From: Myxococcota bacterium
GTDB taxonomy: Bacteria; Myxococcota_A; UBA796
Assembly: GCA_029251165.1 (NCBI GenBank)
Contig: JAQXDW010000074.1
Coordinates: 1 to 64,000 of the forward strand
Reading direction: 5' to 3'
DNA length: 64,000 nucleotides
The notes under the pieces are model-generated. The model was not told the origin of the DNA. It searched no databases and worked only from the letters and a program-made list of their open reading frames with translations. How positions within the stretch are numbered: the stretch's first letter is position 1; each line of letters starts with the position of its first letter. This document shows positions 51,020 through 60,132 of this stretch, piece after piece. The translations under genes were made by a program, and so were the position numbers.

Positions 51020-51814
51020 ATGAACCTCCCCGTCGAAGTCATTGAGGCCGTCAACAAGGGCAAGTGCCTGCTGTTTGTCGGGCCGACCTTCAGCCTTGAG
51101 GCCGCCGCGGAGCATGGGCGCGATTACCCCGACGGAAAGTCCATCGCGAAGTCGCTGGGCTGGACCCGTCCCAAGCGCATGGTGGGCGCGCGCAAGACCA
51201 TCATCGTGCCCTCTCCGGCGAAGGGTGCTGCCCTCGTCGAGAAGAAGCTGGGTCGAAGTGCCCTGGTCAGTCAGGCCAAGGGCTTGCTGGATGTCTCGGA
51301 TGTTCCTGGCATCCCAGCCCACCGCATCGCGCTCTCTCGCTTCCCGATGATCTTCACCACCAACTACGATCGGCTCCTGGAGCGGACCGCCGAGGACATG
51401 GGCGGGGCTGCCACCGTCGCCTATCGCGGCGAGGAGATCCCCGAGGCGGATCCGGCGAAGCGGGTCATCTACAAGCTGTGGGGAGGCTTCGAGAAGCCCG
51501 AGAGCCTGGTCATGACCGAGGCGGATCACAACCTCGTCGCGCTCGACACGCCGCTCCGTCGCAAGATCCGCACCCTCATCCGGCGCAACGTCGTCTTCTT
51601 TGTCGGCTATCGGCCCGATGAGGAGCACTTCGAGCGGCTGTGGGGCGACCTGACGGAGTGCTATGGCGGTGAGCTTCCTCGATGTCACATGGCTGTTGCT
51701 CAGGGGAAGATCAACGACTACCTCTGGCAGAAGTGGGTCTGGCGTGGACTGCTCATGTTCACTGCAGATCCCACCGAGTGCATGGAAGAACTGGAGAAGC
51801 GGATCGAGACATGA
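51020..51814 (+). CDS. SIR2-like protein with altered NAD site
   Basis: A 264-residue SIR2-like domain: CLLFVGPTFSLEAAA at 16-30 corresponds to the 'G-A-G-x-S' NAD loop, and MIFTTNYDRLLE at 110-121 is well conserved. The catalytic 'K-L-H-G' becomes YKLWGGF (His to Trp at 154), so normal NAD hydrolysis is unlikely. SIR2-like proteins often act as NADases in phage defence or as nucleotide sensors. AAGGAG precedes the ATG. It starts nine bases after the kinase gene and overlaps the next by four (ATGA). Confidence 0.8.
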   Translation: MNLPVEVIEAVNKGKCLLFVGPTFSLEAAAEHGRDYPDGKSIAKSLGWTRPKRMVGARKTIIVPSPAKGAALVEKKLGRSALVSQAKGLLDVSDVPGIPAHRIALSRFPMIFTTNYDRLLERTAEDMGGAATVAYRGEEIPEADPAKRVIYKLWGGFEKPESLVMTEADHNLVALDTPLRRKIRTLIRRNVVFFVGYRPDEEHFERLWGDLTECYGGELPRCHMAVAQGKINDYLWQKWVWRGLLMFTADPTECMEELEKRIET

Positions 51815-52467
51815 GCAGCACCGTGCCAGCCTGTCTGGCTCGATTCTTTGACCCGGAGGGCGCGCTCATGCTTGGCCGGGTCGAGGGCACGTCTCTTCAG
51901 CCTGTCCGTGGTGATCTCTTTGCTGCGCTTCGTCCGGTCGGCGCTCCGCTGCCCCTGTCTTCGGTCACCCTCCTGCCGCCGGTTCGTCCCGCGAGCATCG
52001 TCGTGGTTCACTCCAATGGTGTGCTCCGCCTCAAGCCCTCTACCGCGGTGATCGGACCGGGAGCACCGGTCCTCATGCCCGATGGAGTCCGCACGGTCGA
52101 GGCACACGCCTGTCGGGCAGCCGTCATCGGACGCACGCTTCCGGTGGGCATCTCGGGTAGTCTGGGGCATGTCCTGGGAGAGACCGCGATGTGTGATGTC
52201 GTCGCACCGGAGCGCGCCGCGCTGCTCGACGGCGGGGGCTATGACTCGTTCTGCCCGCTCGGGCCGTGGATTCGAAGCGGAGCAGACGACGAGCTGCTGG
52301 CTGCGGTCGCGAAGGCCTCTGCGGTCCTCACCCTCTACCCTGGTGATGTGGTCGCCGTGCGAACGGGGGCCATGGTCGTCGTCTCCGCAGGAGATCAGAT
52401 CCGGACGGAGATCACCGGAATCGGAGTCCTAAAGAACCCCGTGATGGACGGAGCACGCAATGAATGA
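51811..52467 (+). CDS. Fumarylacetoacetate hydrolase-like protein with altered metal site
   Basis: A 218-residue protein: PPVRPASIVVVHSNG near the start, KPSTAVIGPGAPVLMP, and SFCPLGPWIR and LYPGDVVAVRTGA near the end match the FAH fold. The metal-binding E-x-E in the family ('y-E-a-E-l-a-v-v-i-G') reads H99-A-C101 here, and the catalytic Lys region before DSFCPLGPW is Gly-rich. So the usual divalent metal hydrolase or decarboxylase site is changed. Translation coupled to the SIR2-like gene and overlaps the next gene by eight bases. Confidence 0.75.
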   Translation: MSSTVPACLARFFDPEGALMLGRVEGTSLQPVRGDLFAALRPVGAPLPLSSVTLLPPVRPASIVVVHSNGVLRLKPSTAVIGPGAPVLMPDGVRTVEAHACRAAVIGRTLPVGISGSLGHVLGETAMCDVVAPERAALLDGGGYDSFCPLGPWIRSGADDELLAAVAKASAVLTLYPGDVVAVRTGAMVVVSAGDQIRTEITGIGVLKNPVMDGARNE

Positions 52468-53491
52468 GCTGATCCGGGCTGTGGTTGCGATGAGCTGGCC
52501 GCTCCTGTTCGTCGGCAGGGGCTCGGAGCGCGTGCGCTCTGGGACTGGACTGCTGATCATGATCGGGCTTGTCCTGGTGAGCGGGCTTGTGCTCGGGTCC
52601 CTGGTGCCCGCGGATCTCCTCTTCCTCCCGTCCTGGACTGGGCTCGGCTCCGGGATGCTGTCGCTGGTTCTGTGGGTTCTGCTCGGCAGCCTGGCGCGGG
52701 TGGCTGGAGGTGTCAGCCTTCCAGGGCCACCGCTGCTCTCTGCCATCGCCATCGGTGCCCTCGTCGGGGAGATCGGCGCGGCAGGAATGATCGCAGGGAT
52801 CTCAGACAAGCGAGCGGCTGCGCGGCTGGCCCTTGCAGCCGCGGGTGGCGCGATGGTGGGTCGTGTCGGAGATCCGGCGCTCCTCCTGCTCATGGATCAG
52901 GTCGGCTGGTCGCTGGCCCCTCTCGGCCTGCTCACGGCCATGGTCGCGGTTCCCGGGGGCTCACTTCCCCGCATCGAGGGACACACCGTGGTGACCGCTG
53001 CCGCTGCGGTCGTCGCAACCGCTGCGATCTTCGCCGGTGACTTCCTCCCGCACGTGCTCGCGGCGGGCTGCCTGCTGATGGCGGGTCTTGCTGGTGGCAA
53101 GCTTCGCGTTGTCGATCTCAGACCGGTCGGGTGGTGCTTCGGTCTGACGGTCCTTGTGCTTCTCTCGACTGCCAGCGGGCTGCCGGAGCTGGCCGCGTGG
53201 GGCCTGGAGCTTGTCCAGGAGATCCTGGGCTCGTGGCGGATGCCGGGACTGACCGCCATCGGTGTGCTGATCGCCGTTCTGTCAGAGGGCATCTCTGGTG
53301 CACTGCTGACCTCCGCGGTCCTCGACCGGGCCCTCGACCTCACCGTCGAGGGGGTCCCGACTGCGCTGGCAGCCGGCCTGGCGGTGGGTGGGCTCGCCCC
53401 CCTGGTCATCGTCGGCGCGGTACGGGAGGGACTGCTGCGCTGGGCTGTGCAGGTCTTCCTGGCGCTCTTGTGGGCTGGGTTGGTTCTCTGA
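52460..53491 (+). CDS. Ion-transporter-superfamily-like membrane protein
   Basis: A 343-residue protein of about ten helices. The segment LALAAAGGAMVGRVGDPALLLLMD resembles the 'a-a-N-x-G-g-x-x-t-x-i-G-d-p' discontinuous helix of NhaD/ArsB-type transporters. IEGHTVVTAAAAVVA and AIGVLIAVLSEGISGALLTSAVLD are membrane segments. The substrate is unknown. Overlaps the FAH-like gene by eight bases, so translationally coupled. Confidence 0.65.
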   Translation: MNELIRAVVAMSWPLLFVGRGSERVRSGTGLLIMIGLVLVSGLVLGSLVPADLLFLPSWTGLGSGMLSLVLWVLLGSLARVAGGVSLPGPPLLSAIAIGALVGEIGAAGMIAGISDKRAAARLALAAAGGAMVGRVGDPALLLLMDQVGWSLAPLGLLTAMVAVPGGSLPRIEGHTVVTAAAAVVATAAIFAGDFLPHVLAAGCLLMAGLAGGKLRVVDLRPVGWCFGLTVLVLLSTASGLPELAAWGLELVQEILGSWRMPGLTAIGVLIAVLSEGISGALLTSAVLDRALDLTVEGVPTALAAGLAVGGLAPLVIVGAVREGLLRWAVQVFLALLWAGLVL

Positions 53492-53520
53492 GGTACGAAC
53501 TGGAGCCGTAGGAGCAGCGT

Positions 53521-55176
53521 ATGCGTCGGGCTGGACTGGTGATCTCTCTCGTGGCCCTGATCGGGCTCGTTGCTGCTGCTCCGCCCCCGGAATTTGGGAG
53601 GCGGGGCATGGTTGCGGCGGACCATCGGCTGGCGAGCGAGGCTGGCGCGCTGATCCTGGAGGCCGGTGGAAACGCAGCGGATGCTGCGATCGCGGCCGCC
53701 CTCGCGAGCGGTGTTGTGCAGCCGGCAGGCAGCGGGCTCGGCGGCGGCGGCTTCGCTGTCCTGGTGACGCCTGACGGTGAGCAGGCAGTCCTCGATTTTC
53801 GCGAGGTCGCGCCCGCTGCCGCGACCCAGTCGATGTTCGTCGATGCCACGGCTGAAGATGCCAGCCGCATCGGAGGACTCGCGGTCGGTGTACCCGGCGA
53901 GCCCTCGGGCCTCGTCGCCCTCCATGAGCGGTGGGGATCCCTGCCGCTTCGGACCATCGTCCGTCCCGCCATCCAGCTCGCCCAGGGGTTTGCGGTGGGC
54001 GCGCACCTCGCCAGCGGCCTCTCTCTCCTCGGTGAGGTTGGTCCAGGGCTGTCGCTGGCGCTGTTTGGACAGGCGGCTGTGCCCAGCCGAGGCGAGCGGG
54101 TCCGGCGCATCCGGCTCGGCAGGACGCTCTCTGCCTTTTCCAGGAGTCGCGGCCGTGATCTCACTCACGGCAGCATCGCCGCGGACATCGCCGACGCGGT
54201 CCAGGATTCCGGCGGCGTCCTCACCGTAGCGGACCTCTCTGCATACACGCCCGTCGAGCGTGAGCCCGTTGTCGGTACCTACCGGGGCTGGTCCGTGATC
54301 ACGATGCCCCCGCCGTCTTCTGGTGGTGTCGTGCTCCTCCAGGCCCTCTCGGTCCTCGAGGGCTTCGAGCTGCCCTCCCTCGGCCACGGCTCTGCAGATC
54401 TCTTTCACCTCTACGCCGAGACCTTCCAGCACGCCTTTGCCGATCGCGCCCGCTACATGGGCGATCCGGACCGGATCGACGTTCCGGTCGACGAGCTTCT
54501 CTCGGTCGATCGGGTCTCGGAGATTCGCCGCCAGATCATCCCTGGCCGAACCTTCGATCGTGACCACTACGGCACCGCCATCGACATCGGAAGAGATGCT
54601 GGCACCCTGCACATCAGCGTCTTGGACGGCGAGGGCATGGCGGTGGCTTTGACCACCACCATCAACACTGGCTTTGGCAGTCAGGTGGTCGCGCCGAGGA
54701 GCGGCGTGCTGATGAACAACCAGATGGACGACTTCGTGGCGCGCCCTGGAGTGCCCAATGCCTACGGCCTCGTCGGCTCCGCGGCCAACGCCGTCGCGCC
54801 AGGGGCACGGCCGCTCTCCAGCATGAGCCCGACCGTGCTCATCTCCCCGGATGGCGCGCGTCGAATCGTCGTCGGTGCGAGCGGGGGGCCGTTCATTATC
54901 ACCTCCACCCTCCAGGTCATCGTGAACATCATCGACTTCGGCTTCGATCCTGCCGAGGCCGTCAGCGCTCCCCGGATGCACCACCAGTGGGCGCCCGAGA
55001 AGCTGTTCATCGATGCGGGGGTCTCACCAGACACCGAGCGTGCCCTGCGCGGGCGCGGCCATGAGATCTACCGGATGCCCTTCTTCTCCTCGGTTCAGGT
55101 GGTGGTCTCTGAGGATGGAGCGGGCGTGACGGGAGCCTCTGATCCGCGGAAGGGAGGCTGGCCGGCGGGGTGGTGA
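53521..55176 (+). CDS. ggt: Gamma-glutamyltransferase
   Basis: A 551-residue enzyme of the Ntn-hydrolase fold. A signal peptide (MRRAGLVISLVALIGLVAAA) sends it out. GLGGGGFAVL and DFREVAPAAAT are substrate-loop motifs. The nucleophile Thr is at residue 362 in DAGTLHISVLDGEG, where autocleavage separates the two subunits. SPDGARRIVVGASGG gives the late Gly-Gly. It cleaves glutathione and other gamma-glutamyl compounds in the periplasm. GGAG six bases before the ATG. Last gene of the operon starting at 49991. Confidence 0.9.
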   Translation: MRRAGLVISLVALIGLVAAAPPPEFGRRGMVAADHRLASEAGALILEAGGNAADAAIAAALASGVVQPAGSGLGGGGFAVLVTPDGEQAVLDFREVAPAAATQSMFVDATAEDASRIGGLAVGVPGEPSGLVALHERWGSLPLRTIVRPAIQLAQGFAVGAHLASGLSLLGEVGPGLSLALFGQAAVPSRGERVRRIRLGRTLSAFSRSRGRDLTHGSIAADIADAVQDSGGVLTVADLSAYTPVEREPVVGTYRGWSVITMPPPSSGGVVLLQALSVLEGFELPSLGHGSADLFHLYAETFQHAFADRARYMGDPDRIDVPVDELLSVDRVSEIRRQIIPGRTFDRDHYGTAIDIGRDAGTLHISVLDGEGMAVALTTTINTGFGSQVVAPRSGVLMNNQMDDFVARPGVPNAYGLVGSAANAVAPGARPLSSMSPTVLISPDGARRIVVGASGGPFIITSTLQVIVNIIDFGFDPAEAVSAPRMHHQWAPEKLFIDAGVSPDTERALRGRGHEIYRMPFFSSVQVVVSEDGAGVTGASDPRKGGWPAGW

Positions 55177-55181
55177 GCGGG

Positions 55182-57092
55182 TCAGGCCTGCACAGCCTCC
55201 CAGTTGGTCTCCCGCTCTTCCTCGCGGCTCGCGCGCTCCACCTTCATCCCCATGTGGGTGTCGTATCGGATCCCGCCCTTCTTGCCTTTTCGAGACCATG
55301 CTCCATACGCAGGCCCCGGCGGGACCAGCTGGTTCCGCCCGATCAGGTCTGGCCGACCCCAGGCAATGAGCGCCTCTCGGACATGGGGCCACTCTTCCTT
55401 CTTCCAGTAGAACAGCAGCGCCCGCTGTCGTGAGCGATCCTTGCGCCCCTTGGCGACATGCACATCCTTCTTGGTGTACGGATCAATGCCTGAGACATAC
55501 ATCGCTGTCGAGATGGTCGCGGGTGTCGGGATGAACATCTGGACCTGACGTGGACGCAGCTTGCGCGACTGCATGTACAGGGCCAGCGCGATGGTTTCCT
55601 CAGGGCCGGTGCCTGGGTGTGCACACTGGAAGTAGGGGACGAGGTACTGATCCTTGCCCGCCTCTGCGGAAGCCTTCTTGAAGCGCATCATGAAGTCATC
55701 GAAGTAGGAGATGTCCGGCTTCTTCATGTACGACAGCGAGCCCCCAGCCGCATGCTCTGGTGCGACCGAGAGCTGCCCCTGGACGTGATGCTCGGCCAGC
55801 TCCTCAACAAATTCCTGATCGAGCGCAGCGAGGTCGTAGCGAATGCCGGAATTGACATAGACCCGCCGGATCCCGGGCAGGCTGCGGACCTTGCGCAGCA
55901 GGCTGAGGTAGGGCTTGTGGTCGGTGCCGTAGTGCTTGCAGCGCACCGGGTGAAGGCAGGACACCCGACGGCAGACCTTGTTGGCCGCCTCTGAGGTGCA
56001 GCGCATGTGGAACATGTTGGCGGTCGGGCCGCCGAGGTCTGAGATGATCCCCTTGAAGCCGGGCCGGCTCCGCATCTCCTTTGCCTCGCGTATGACGCTG
56101 GCCTCTGAGCGGCTGACGACGTCCTTGCCCTGGTGGATCGTGAGCGCGCAGAACGAGCAGCCACCGGAGCAGCCTCGGTTGACGGTGATGGACCCTGCGA
56201 TCGAGGTGAGAGCGGGAATCGGCTTGCGGTAGCAGGGATGGGCTGCGTGCTGAAACGGCAATTCATAGAGGCGGTCGAGTCCAGCACTGTCCAGCGGCTC
56301 ACCGGGCGGATTCTGTACGATCGCCCGACCGGCGGTGCGCTGGATGAGCGTCTTTCCGCAGTGGGGATTGCTCTCTCGATACATCAGGACCGTCAGCTTG
56401 TTGAACGCAGCCGGATCCTTCTTGGTGTCCTCAAACGAGGGCAGCGTGATGACATCCTCTCCTGCTGGCAGGATGCCCTTTGCGCCAGCGGCCCATGCGG
56501 TCCCGTGGATGTCGCGACAGTCTGAGATGTCTTTTCCGCTGGCCATCCGCTGTGCGATCTCAATGATCGCCCGCTCTCCCATGCCATAGACCAGCAGATC
56601 AGCCTTTGCATCCAGCAGCACGCTGCGCCGAATCCGGTCCTGCCAGAAGTCATAGTGGGCGAATCGACGCAGGCTGGCCTCGATGCCGCCGAGCACGACC
56701 GGAACACCCTTGAACGCCTGCTTGATCTTCGCGGTGTAGACGATGCTGCCTCGCTCTGGTCGCATTCCCCGCGCTCCACCGGGGCTGTAGGCATCCTTTG
56801 AGCGGATGCGCCGTGAGGCGGTGTAGAGGTTGACCATGCCGTCCATGTTTCCAGCAGTCACGCCGAAGAACAGGCGCGGTCGCCCGAGGACCTTGAACGC
56901 CTCAACATCGGTCCAGTCGGGCTGGGCGATGATGCCGACGGAGTATCCGTGCGCCTCCAGCCATCGCCCGACGGCTGCGACGCCCCAAGCGGGGTGATCG
57001 ACATAGGCATCACCCGTGACCAGGACCACATCCAGCTGCTTGTGGCCGGCTTCGTCGCGGGTCATCGGTAGGAATTTGCTGTGCTGACTCAT
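55182..57092 (-). CDS. YgiQ-family radical SAM protein
   Basis: A 636-residue protein. The N-terminal part (DVVLVTGDAYVDHPAWGVAAVGRWLEAHGY, as two pieces) is the YgiQ domain with a B12-binding-like fold. The radical SAM 4Fe-4S site is at C308-SGG-C312-SF-C315. RRVYVNSGIRYDLAALDQE and VPYFQCAHPGTG follow as in the family. The biochemical reaction of YgiQ is not established. I use ATG 57092; an in-frame ATG lies eight codons upstream. Single gene, convergent with ggt. Confidence 0.88.
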   Translation of the reverse strand: MSQHSKFLPMTRDEAGHKQLDVVLVTGDAYVDHPAWGVAAVGRWLEAHGYSVGIIAQPDWTDVEAFKVLGRPRLFFGVTAGNMDGMVNLYTASRRIRSKDAYSPGGARGMRPERGSIVYTAKIKQAFKGVPVVLGGIEASLRRFAHYDFWQDRIRRSVLLDAKADLLVYGMGERAIIEIAQRMASGKDISDCRDIHGTAWAAGAKGILPAGEDVITLPSFEDTKKDPAAFNKLTVLMYRESNPHCGKTLIQRTAGRAIVQNPPGEPLDSAGLDRLYELPFQHAAHPCYRKPIPALTSIAGSITVNRGCSGGCSFCALTIHQGKDVVSRSEASVIREAKEMRSRPGFKGIISDLGGPTANMFHMRCTSEAANKVCRRVSCLHPVRCKHYGTDHKPYLSLLRKVRSLPGIRRVYVNSGIRYDLAALDQEFVEELAEHHVQGQLSVAPEHAAGGSLSYMKKPDISYFDDFMMRFKKASAEAGKDQYLVPYFQCAHPGTGPEETIALALYMQSRKLRPRQVQMFIPTPATISTAMYVSGIDPYTKKDVHVAKGRKDRSRQRALLFYWKKEEWPHVREALIAWGRPDLIGRNQLVPPGPAYGAWSRKGKKGGIRYDTHMGMKVERASREEERETNWEAVQA

Positions 57093-57105
57093 TCCCGGGC
57101 CATAA

Positions 57106-57133
57106 CGCAAAAACACCCTGCCGAGGCAGGGTG
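57106..57133 (-). terminator. Rho-independent terminator
   Basis: CACCCTGCC and GGCAGGGTG pair around a two-base turn (57114-57133). On the reverse strand the stem is followed by TTTTTGC. It ends the operon of the OmpA and thrombospondin-3 proteins. Confidence 0.85.
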
Positions 57134-57157
57134 AAGAAACTCGAGCGGTCTCAGCCC

Positions 57158-58345
57158 TCAGCGTCGGCGGCGTCGCAGTCCGATGAGAAGCGTGGAGAGG
57201 AGCAGACCACCACCCATCGGGGTGATCACCGAGCAGCGGCTGCCAGCACCGCGGATCTTTCGCTCCGGCTCGCAGGCATCCCCCTCACCATCCAGGTCTT
57301 CATCGGCCTGGTCAGGGTTGTAAGGCACCGGGCAGTTGTCGCAGGCATCGCCAAAGCCGTCGCCGTCACGGTCGAGCTGCGCGGGGTCGAACGTCTTGGG
57401 ACAGACATCGCAGGCATCCCCGACGCCATCTCCATCCTCATCATCCTGAGCCGGATCATAGACCGCCGGGCAGAGATCGCAGGCATCGCCGAAGCTGTCG
57501 CCGTCGTTGTCTTCCTGGTCGGGATCGTACCCATTGGGACAGAGATCGCAGTCGTCGCCGAGCCCGTCTGAGTCGGCATCACCCTGGTAGGTGTTCTTCT
57601 CCAGGATGCAGTTGTCGCATGCGTCACCGACGTCATCGTTGTCTTCATCCTCCTGGCCGAGGTTGACGACCTCATCGCAGTTGTCGCACTCGTTGCCGAG
57701 TCCGTCCGCGTCAGAGTCGAGCTGATCGGTGTTCTTGTCTTCCAGGCAGTTGTCGCACTCGTCTCCGACATCGTCGAGGTCAGTGTCGAGGTTGGTCGAG
57801 ACGATTGCCGGGCAGAGATCGCAGACGTCGCCGAGCCCGTCTTGATCCTGGTCGGTCTGGTGCGGGTTGTAGGACAGGTAGCAGTTGTCGCAGTAGTCCC
57901 CGGCGGTGTCGGTGTCGGAGTCCAGCTGCATCGGATCGTAGATGAGCGGGCAGACATCACAGAGATCGCCGACACCATCACAGTCGGTGTCTTTCTGATC
58001 GTTGTTGGGAATGCCCTCGCAGTTGTCGCAGCCCAGGCTGATGATCAGATCGGGGATCTTTGCACCAGGGGGGAGCGAGACTGTCCCGCCGGTCAGCCCG
58101 TCGAGATCGGTGTCGTACTGCTGGATCGGGTAGAGGCATCCAAACGTCTTGTACTCAATGTAGTAGTCGGCGTTTGGCCACGGATCTCCGTTGTCGTCGA
58201 CCTGCTCCATGCAGAGCGGGTCGGAGAGGTCAACGGCCTCTTCCAATGCGGACTCGACCCCGTTGCAGTTGAGATCCTGTGGAAGGTCATTCCAGCAGAT
58301 CTCCGGGGCAGCATGGGTCAGCTGACTGAGGAGCAATCCAAGCAT
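57158..58345 (-). CDS. Thrombospondin-type-3 repeat protein with MYXO-CTERM-like anchor
   Basis: A 395-residue secreted protein: leader MLGLLLSQLTHAAPE (short, no basic residue), a head domain (CWNDLPQDLNCNGVESALEE), then eleven thrombospondin type 3 repeats (D-x-D-x-D-G-x-G-D-x-C-D) that bind calcium. The C-terminus is SRCSVITPMGGGLLLSTL then a run of Arg, i.e. a MYXO-CTERM-like sorting signal. GGAG precedes the ATG, which is two bases after the stop of the OmpA gene, so they are coupled. A surface-attached calcium-stiffened rod is expected. Confidence 0.85.
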   Translation of the reverse strand: MLGLLLSQLTHAAPEICWNDLPQDLNCNGVESALEEAVDLSDPLCMEQVDDNGDPWPNADYYIEYKTFGCLYPIQQYDTDLDGLTGGTVSLPPGAKIPDLIISLGCDNCEGIPNNDQKDTDCDGVGDLCDVCPLIYDPMQLDSDTDTAGDYCDNCYLSYNPHQTDQDQDGLGDVCDLCPAIVSTNLDTDLDDVGDECDNCLEDKNTDQLDSDADGLGNECDNCDEVVNLGQEDEDNDDVGDACDNCILEKNTYQGDADSDGLGDDCDLCPNGYDPDQEDNDGDSFGDACDLCPAVYDPAQDDEDGDGVGDACDVCPKTFDPAQLDRDGDGFGDACDNCPVPYNPDQADEDLDGEGDACEPERKIRGAGSRCSVITPMGGGLLLSTLLIGLRRRRR

Positions 58346-58347
58346 TT

Positions 58348-60132
58348 CTACTCTCCCGTCTCTTCAGCGCCTTCGGCGGGCTGAGAGGGTGCTTCCGTCT
58401 CTGTATCGGATGCATCATTGCTGGAATCTTCTGCAGGTGCAGCGGTTTCTTCTCCGCCGTCCTCTGGGGCACCCTCAGCATCCTCATCTTCGGGTGCTGC
58501 TTCTTCTTCATCGGGAGCAACGTCGTTGCCGATGTCGTCAAATCCGATCTCTTCGGCGGGCTCCTCGACGGCATCTTCCTCGTCATCCTCAAGGAAGAGG
58601 TTGACGTCCATCTCTGGGCCGTCATCCGTGGGACGAACCACGCCCTCGTTCTCGGTGGGAATACCGGCGTTGACATTCTGGTTCGGCGGGGGCTCAGCGG
58701 CCTGCGCCGCGTCACCAGACCAGGGCACCTTGAAGGCCCAGTTGCGATCCGGTGCCAGCTCCAGCGGACCGAGCTGCCGGACGATGTGGAAGTCGACGCG
58801 ACGGTTCTCTGCGAGATCAGACTCGCTGACTTCGCCGACCATCTTGGTCGGGTCGCGCGGCACCACCTCGCCCATGCCCCGGTAGCTGATGCGGTCGGGG
58901 TGAACCTTGGCGAGAATGAGCTGCTCCCAGACCGCGCGTGCACGCTTGATGGAGAGGTCGTAGTTGTAGATGAAGGTTCCCTCTTCAGAGGCGTGGCCTT
59001 CAATGACGACATGGTCGATGCGGTCGTTGCTGTTCATCAGCCGCGCGACATACCGCAGGGTCGGGATCGACTCCGGCAGGATGCGATCGGTGTTGAACTC
59101 GAACTGAATCGGATCGCGGATGACGATCTGCTCTTCAACAATTCGAGCGAGCTCGCCCTCCTTCCACTCATCCTCGATCTGGATGACCTCTTCGACAGAG
59201 ATCTCTGGGATGTCAGGGGGAGGCGCGACGACGTTGGTGACGATCTCTGGCTCTTTCTCGCGCTCTTCCCAGCGCCAGGTGGCCCCGACAAAGATTCGCT
59301 GCTGGGTCGTGCCGTAGCCGTGGTTGATGCCACGCCCACCGCCGATGTCAACCTGAAGCTGGCGAATCGGGACGAACTGAATGCCTCCGATGGCCTCCAG
59401 CGGGCTCTCCGCGACTTCATCGCGCCAAAAATTTGTAAACCCGCCACGAGAGAGGGCTCCACCAAACACCCAGACGCGATCTTTGACGGGCTCAACGCGA
59501 AGACCGCCGTTCAAGATCATCTCGGAGCCGAGGATGAAGTCTTCGTTGGTCTCGACCTTGGAGCGAGCGACTGCGCCGCCGTCAAAGAGGACGTCGACCC
59601 GCCCAAAGTCCAGCTGTGCAAGCAGCGAGGCTCCGGTTCGAATTGAGCTCTCGCCCATGTAGGCGTCTTTTTGACCGGTGGGTGCCTGAATGTCAGCACG
59701 AATGCCGGCAACGAGCGGTCCAACGTTAACCGCCTGGAACCGGAAGCCGAGTGCGACATCGCCGAGACCGGCGCCGTCCGCGCCAAAAGCAGGCGTCGAG
59801 GTGCCGCTGTTCACGTAGGTTGGCACAACAACACGGACCGCAGCGTTGCGGGAGAGTGTGTAGGTCATCCCGAGGTGAACGGCCCAGCGATCTTCAATGA
59901 TCGCGCCGATCTCGTAGCCGGAATCGTAGAGCACGAGCGGGTCTTGCTCGTACTGGGTCAGCATGCCGGTCCGCCAGGTGTTCGGATCGACCATGGTTGG
60001 GCTGTCAACACCAGGGATGGAATCTTGGGAGAATCCAGGCTGAAGCAGCTCAATATCAGTCGAGTAGCCATCGGCCAGCGCTGTAGAGCTGACCAGGAGC
60101 CCGACGAGTACGGAGGGGAGAGTCATTCGCAT
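58348..60132 (-). CDS. OmpA-family outer-membrane protein with acidic tail
   Basis: A 594-residue protein: signal MRMTLPSVLVGLLVSSTALA, an N-terminal beta-barrel (LGMTYTLSRNAAVRVVVPTY, GASLLAQLDFGRVDVLFDGG), then an OmpA peptidoglycan-binding domain at about 335-455 (IQFEFNTDRILPES; IEGHASEEGTFIYNYDLS; ENRRVDF), and a Glu/Asp/Ala tail. The OmpA domain ties the envelope to peptidoglycan. Followed by the thrombospondin-3 gene. The start is ATG 60132; TTG 60135 and ATG 60126 are alternatives. Confidence 0.85.
   Translation of the reverse strand: MRMTLPSVLVGLLVSSTALADGYSTDIELLQPGFSQDSIPGVDSPTMVDPNTWRTGMLTQYEQDPLVLYDSGYEIGAIIEDRWAVHLGMTYTLSRNAAVRVVVPTYVNSGTSTPAFGADGAGLGDVALGFRFQAVNVGPLVAGIRADIQAPTGQKDAYMGESSIRTGASLLAQLDFGRVDVLFDGGAVARSKVETNEDFILGSEMILNGGLRVEPVKDRVWVFGGALSRGGFTNFWRDEVAESPLEAIGGIQFVPIRQLQVDIGGGRGINHGYGTTQQRIFVGATWRWEEREKEPEIVTNVVAPPPDIPEISVEEVIQIEDEWKEGELARIVEEQIVIRDPIQFEFNTDRILPESIPTLRYVARLMNSNDRIDHVVIEGHASEEGTFIYNYDLSIKRARAVWEQLILAKVHPDRISYRGMGEVVPRDPTKMVGEVSESDLAENRRVDFHIVRQLGPLELAPDRNWAFKVPWSGDAAQAAEPPPNQNVNAGIPTENEGVVRPTDDGPEMDVNLFLEDDEEDAVEEPAEEIGFDDIGNDVAPDEEEAAPEDEDAEGAPEDGGEETAAPAEDSSNDASDTETEAPSQPAEGAEETGE

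Noticed and set aside
52897..54984. 695-codon open frame on the reverse strand over the transporter and ggt genes
   Set aside because: Crosses two well-supported genes and has no recognisable domain or ribosome site.
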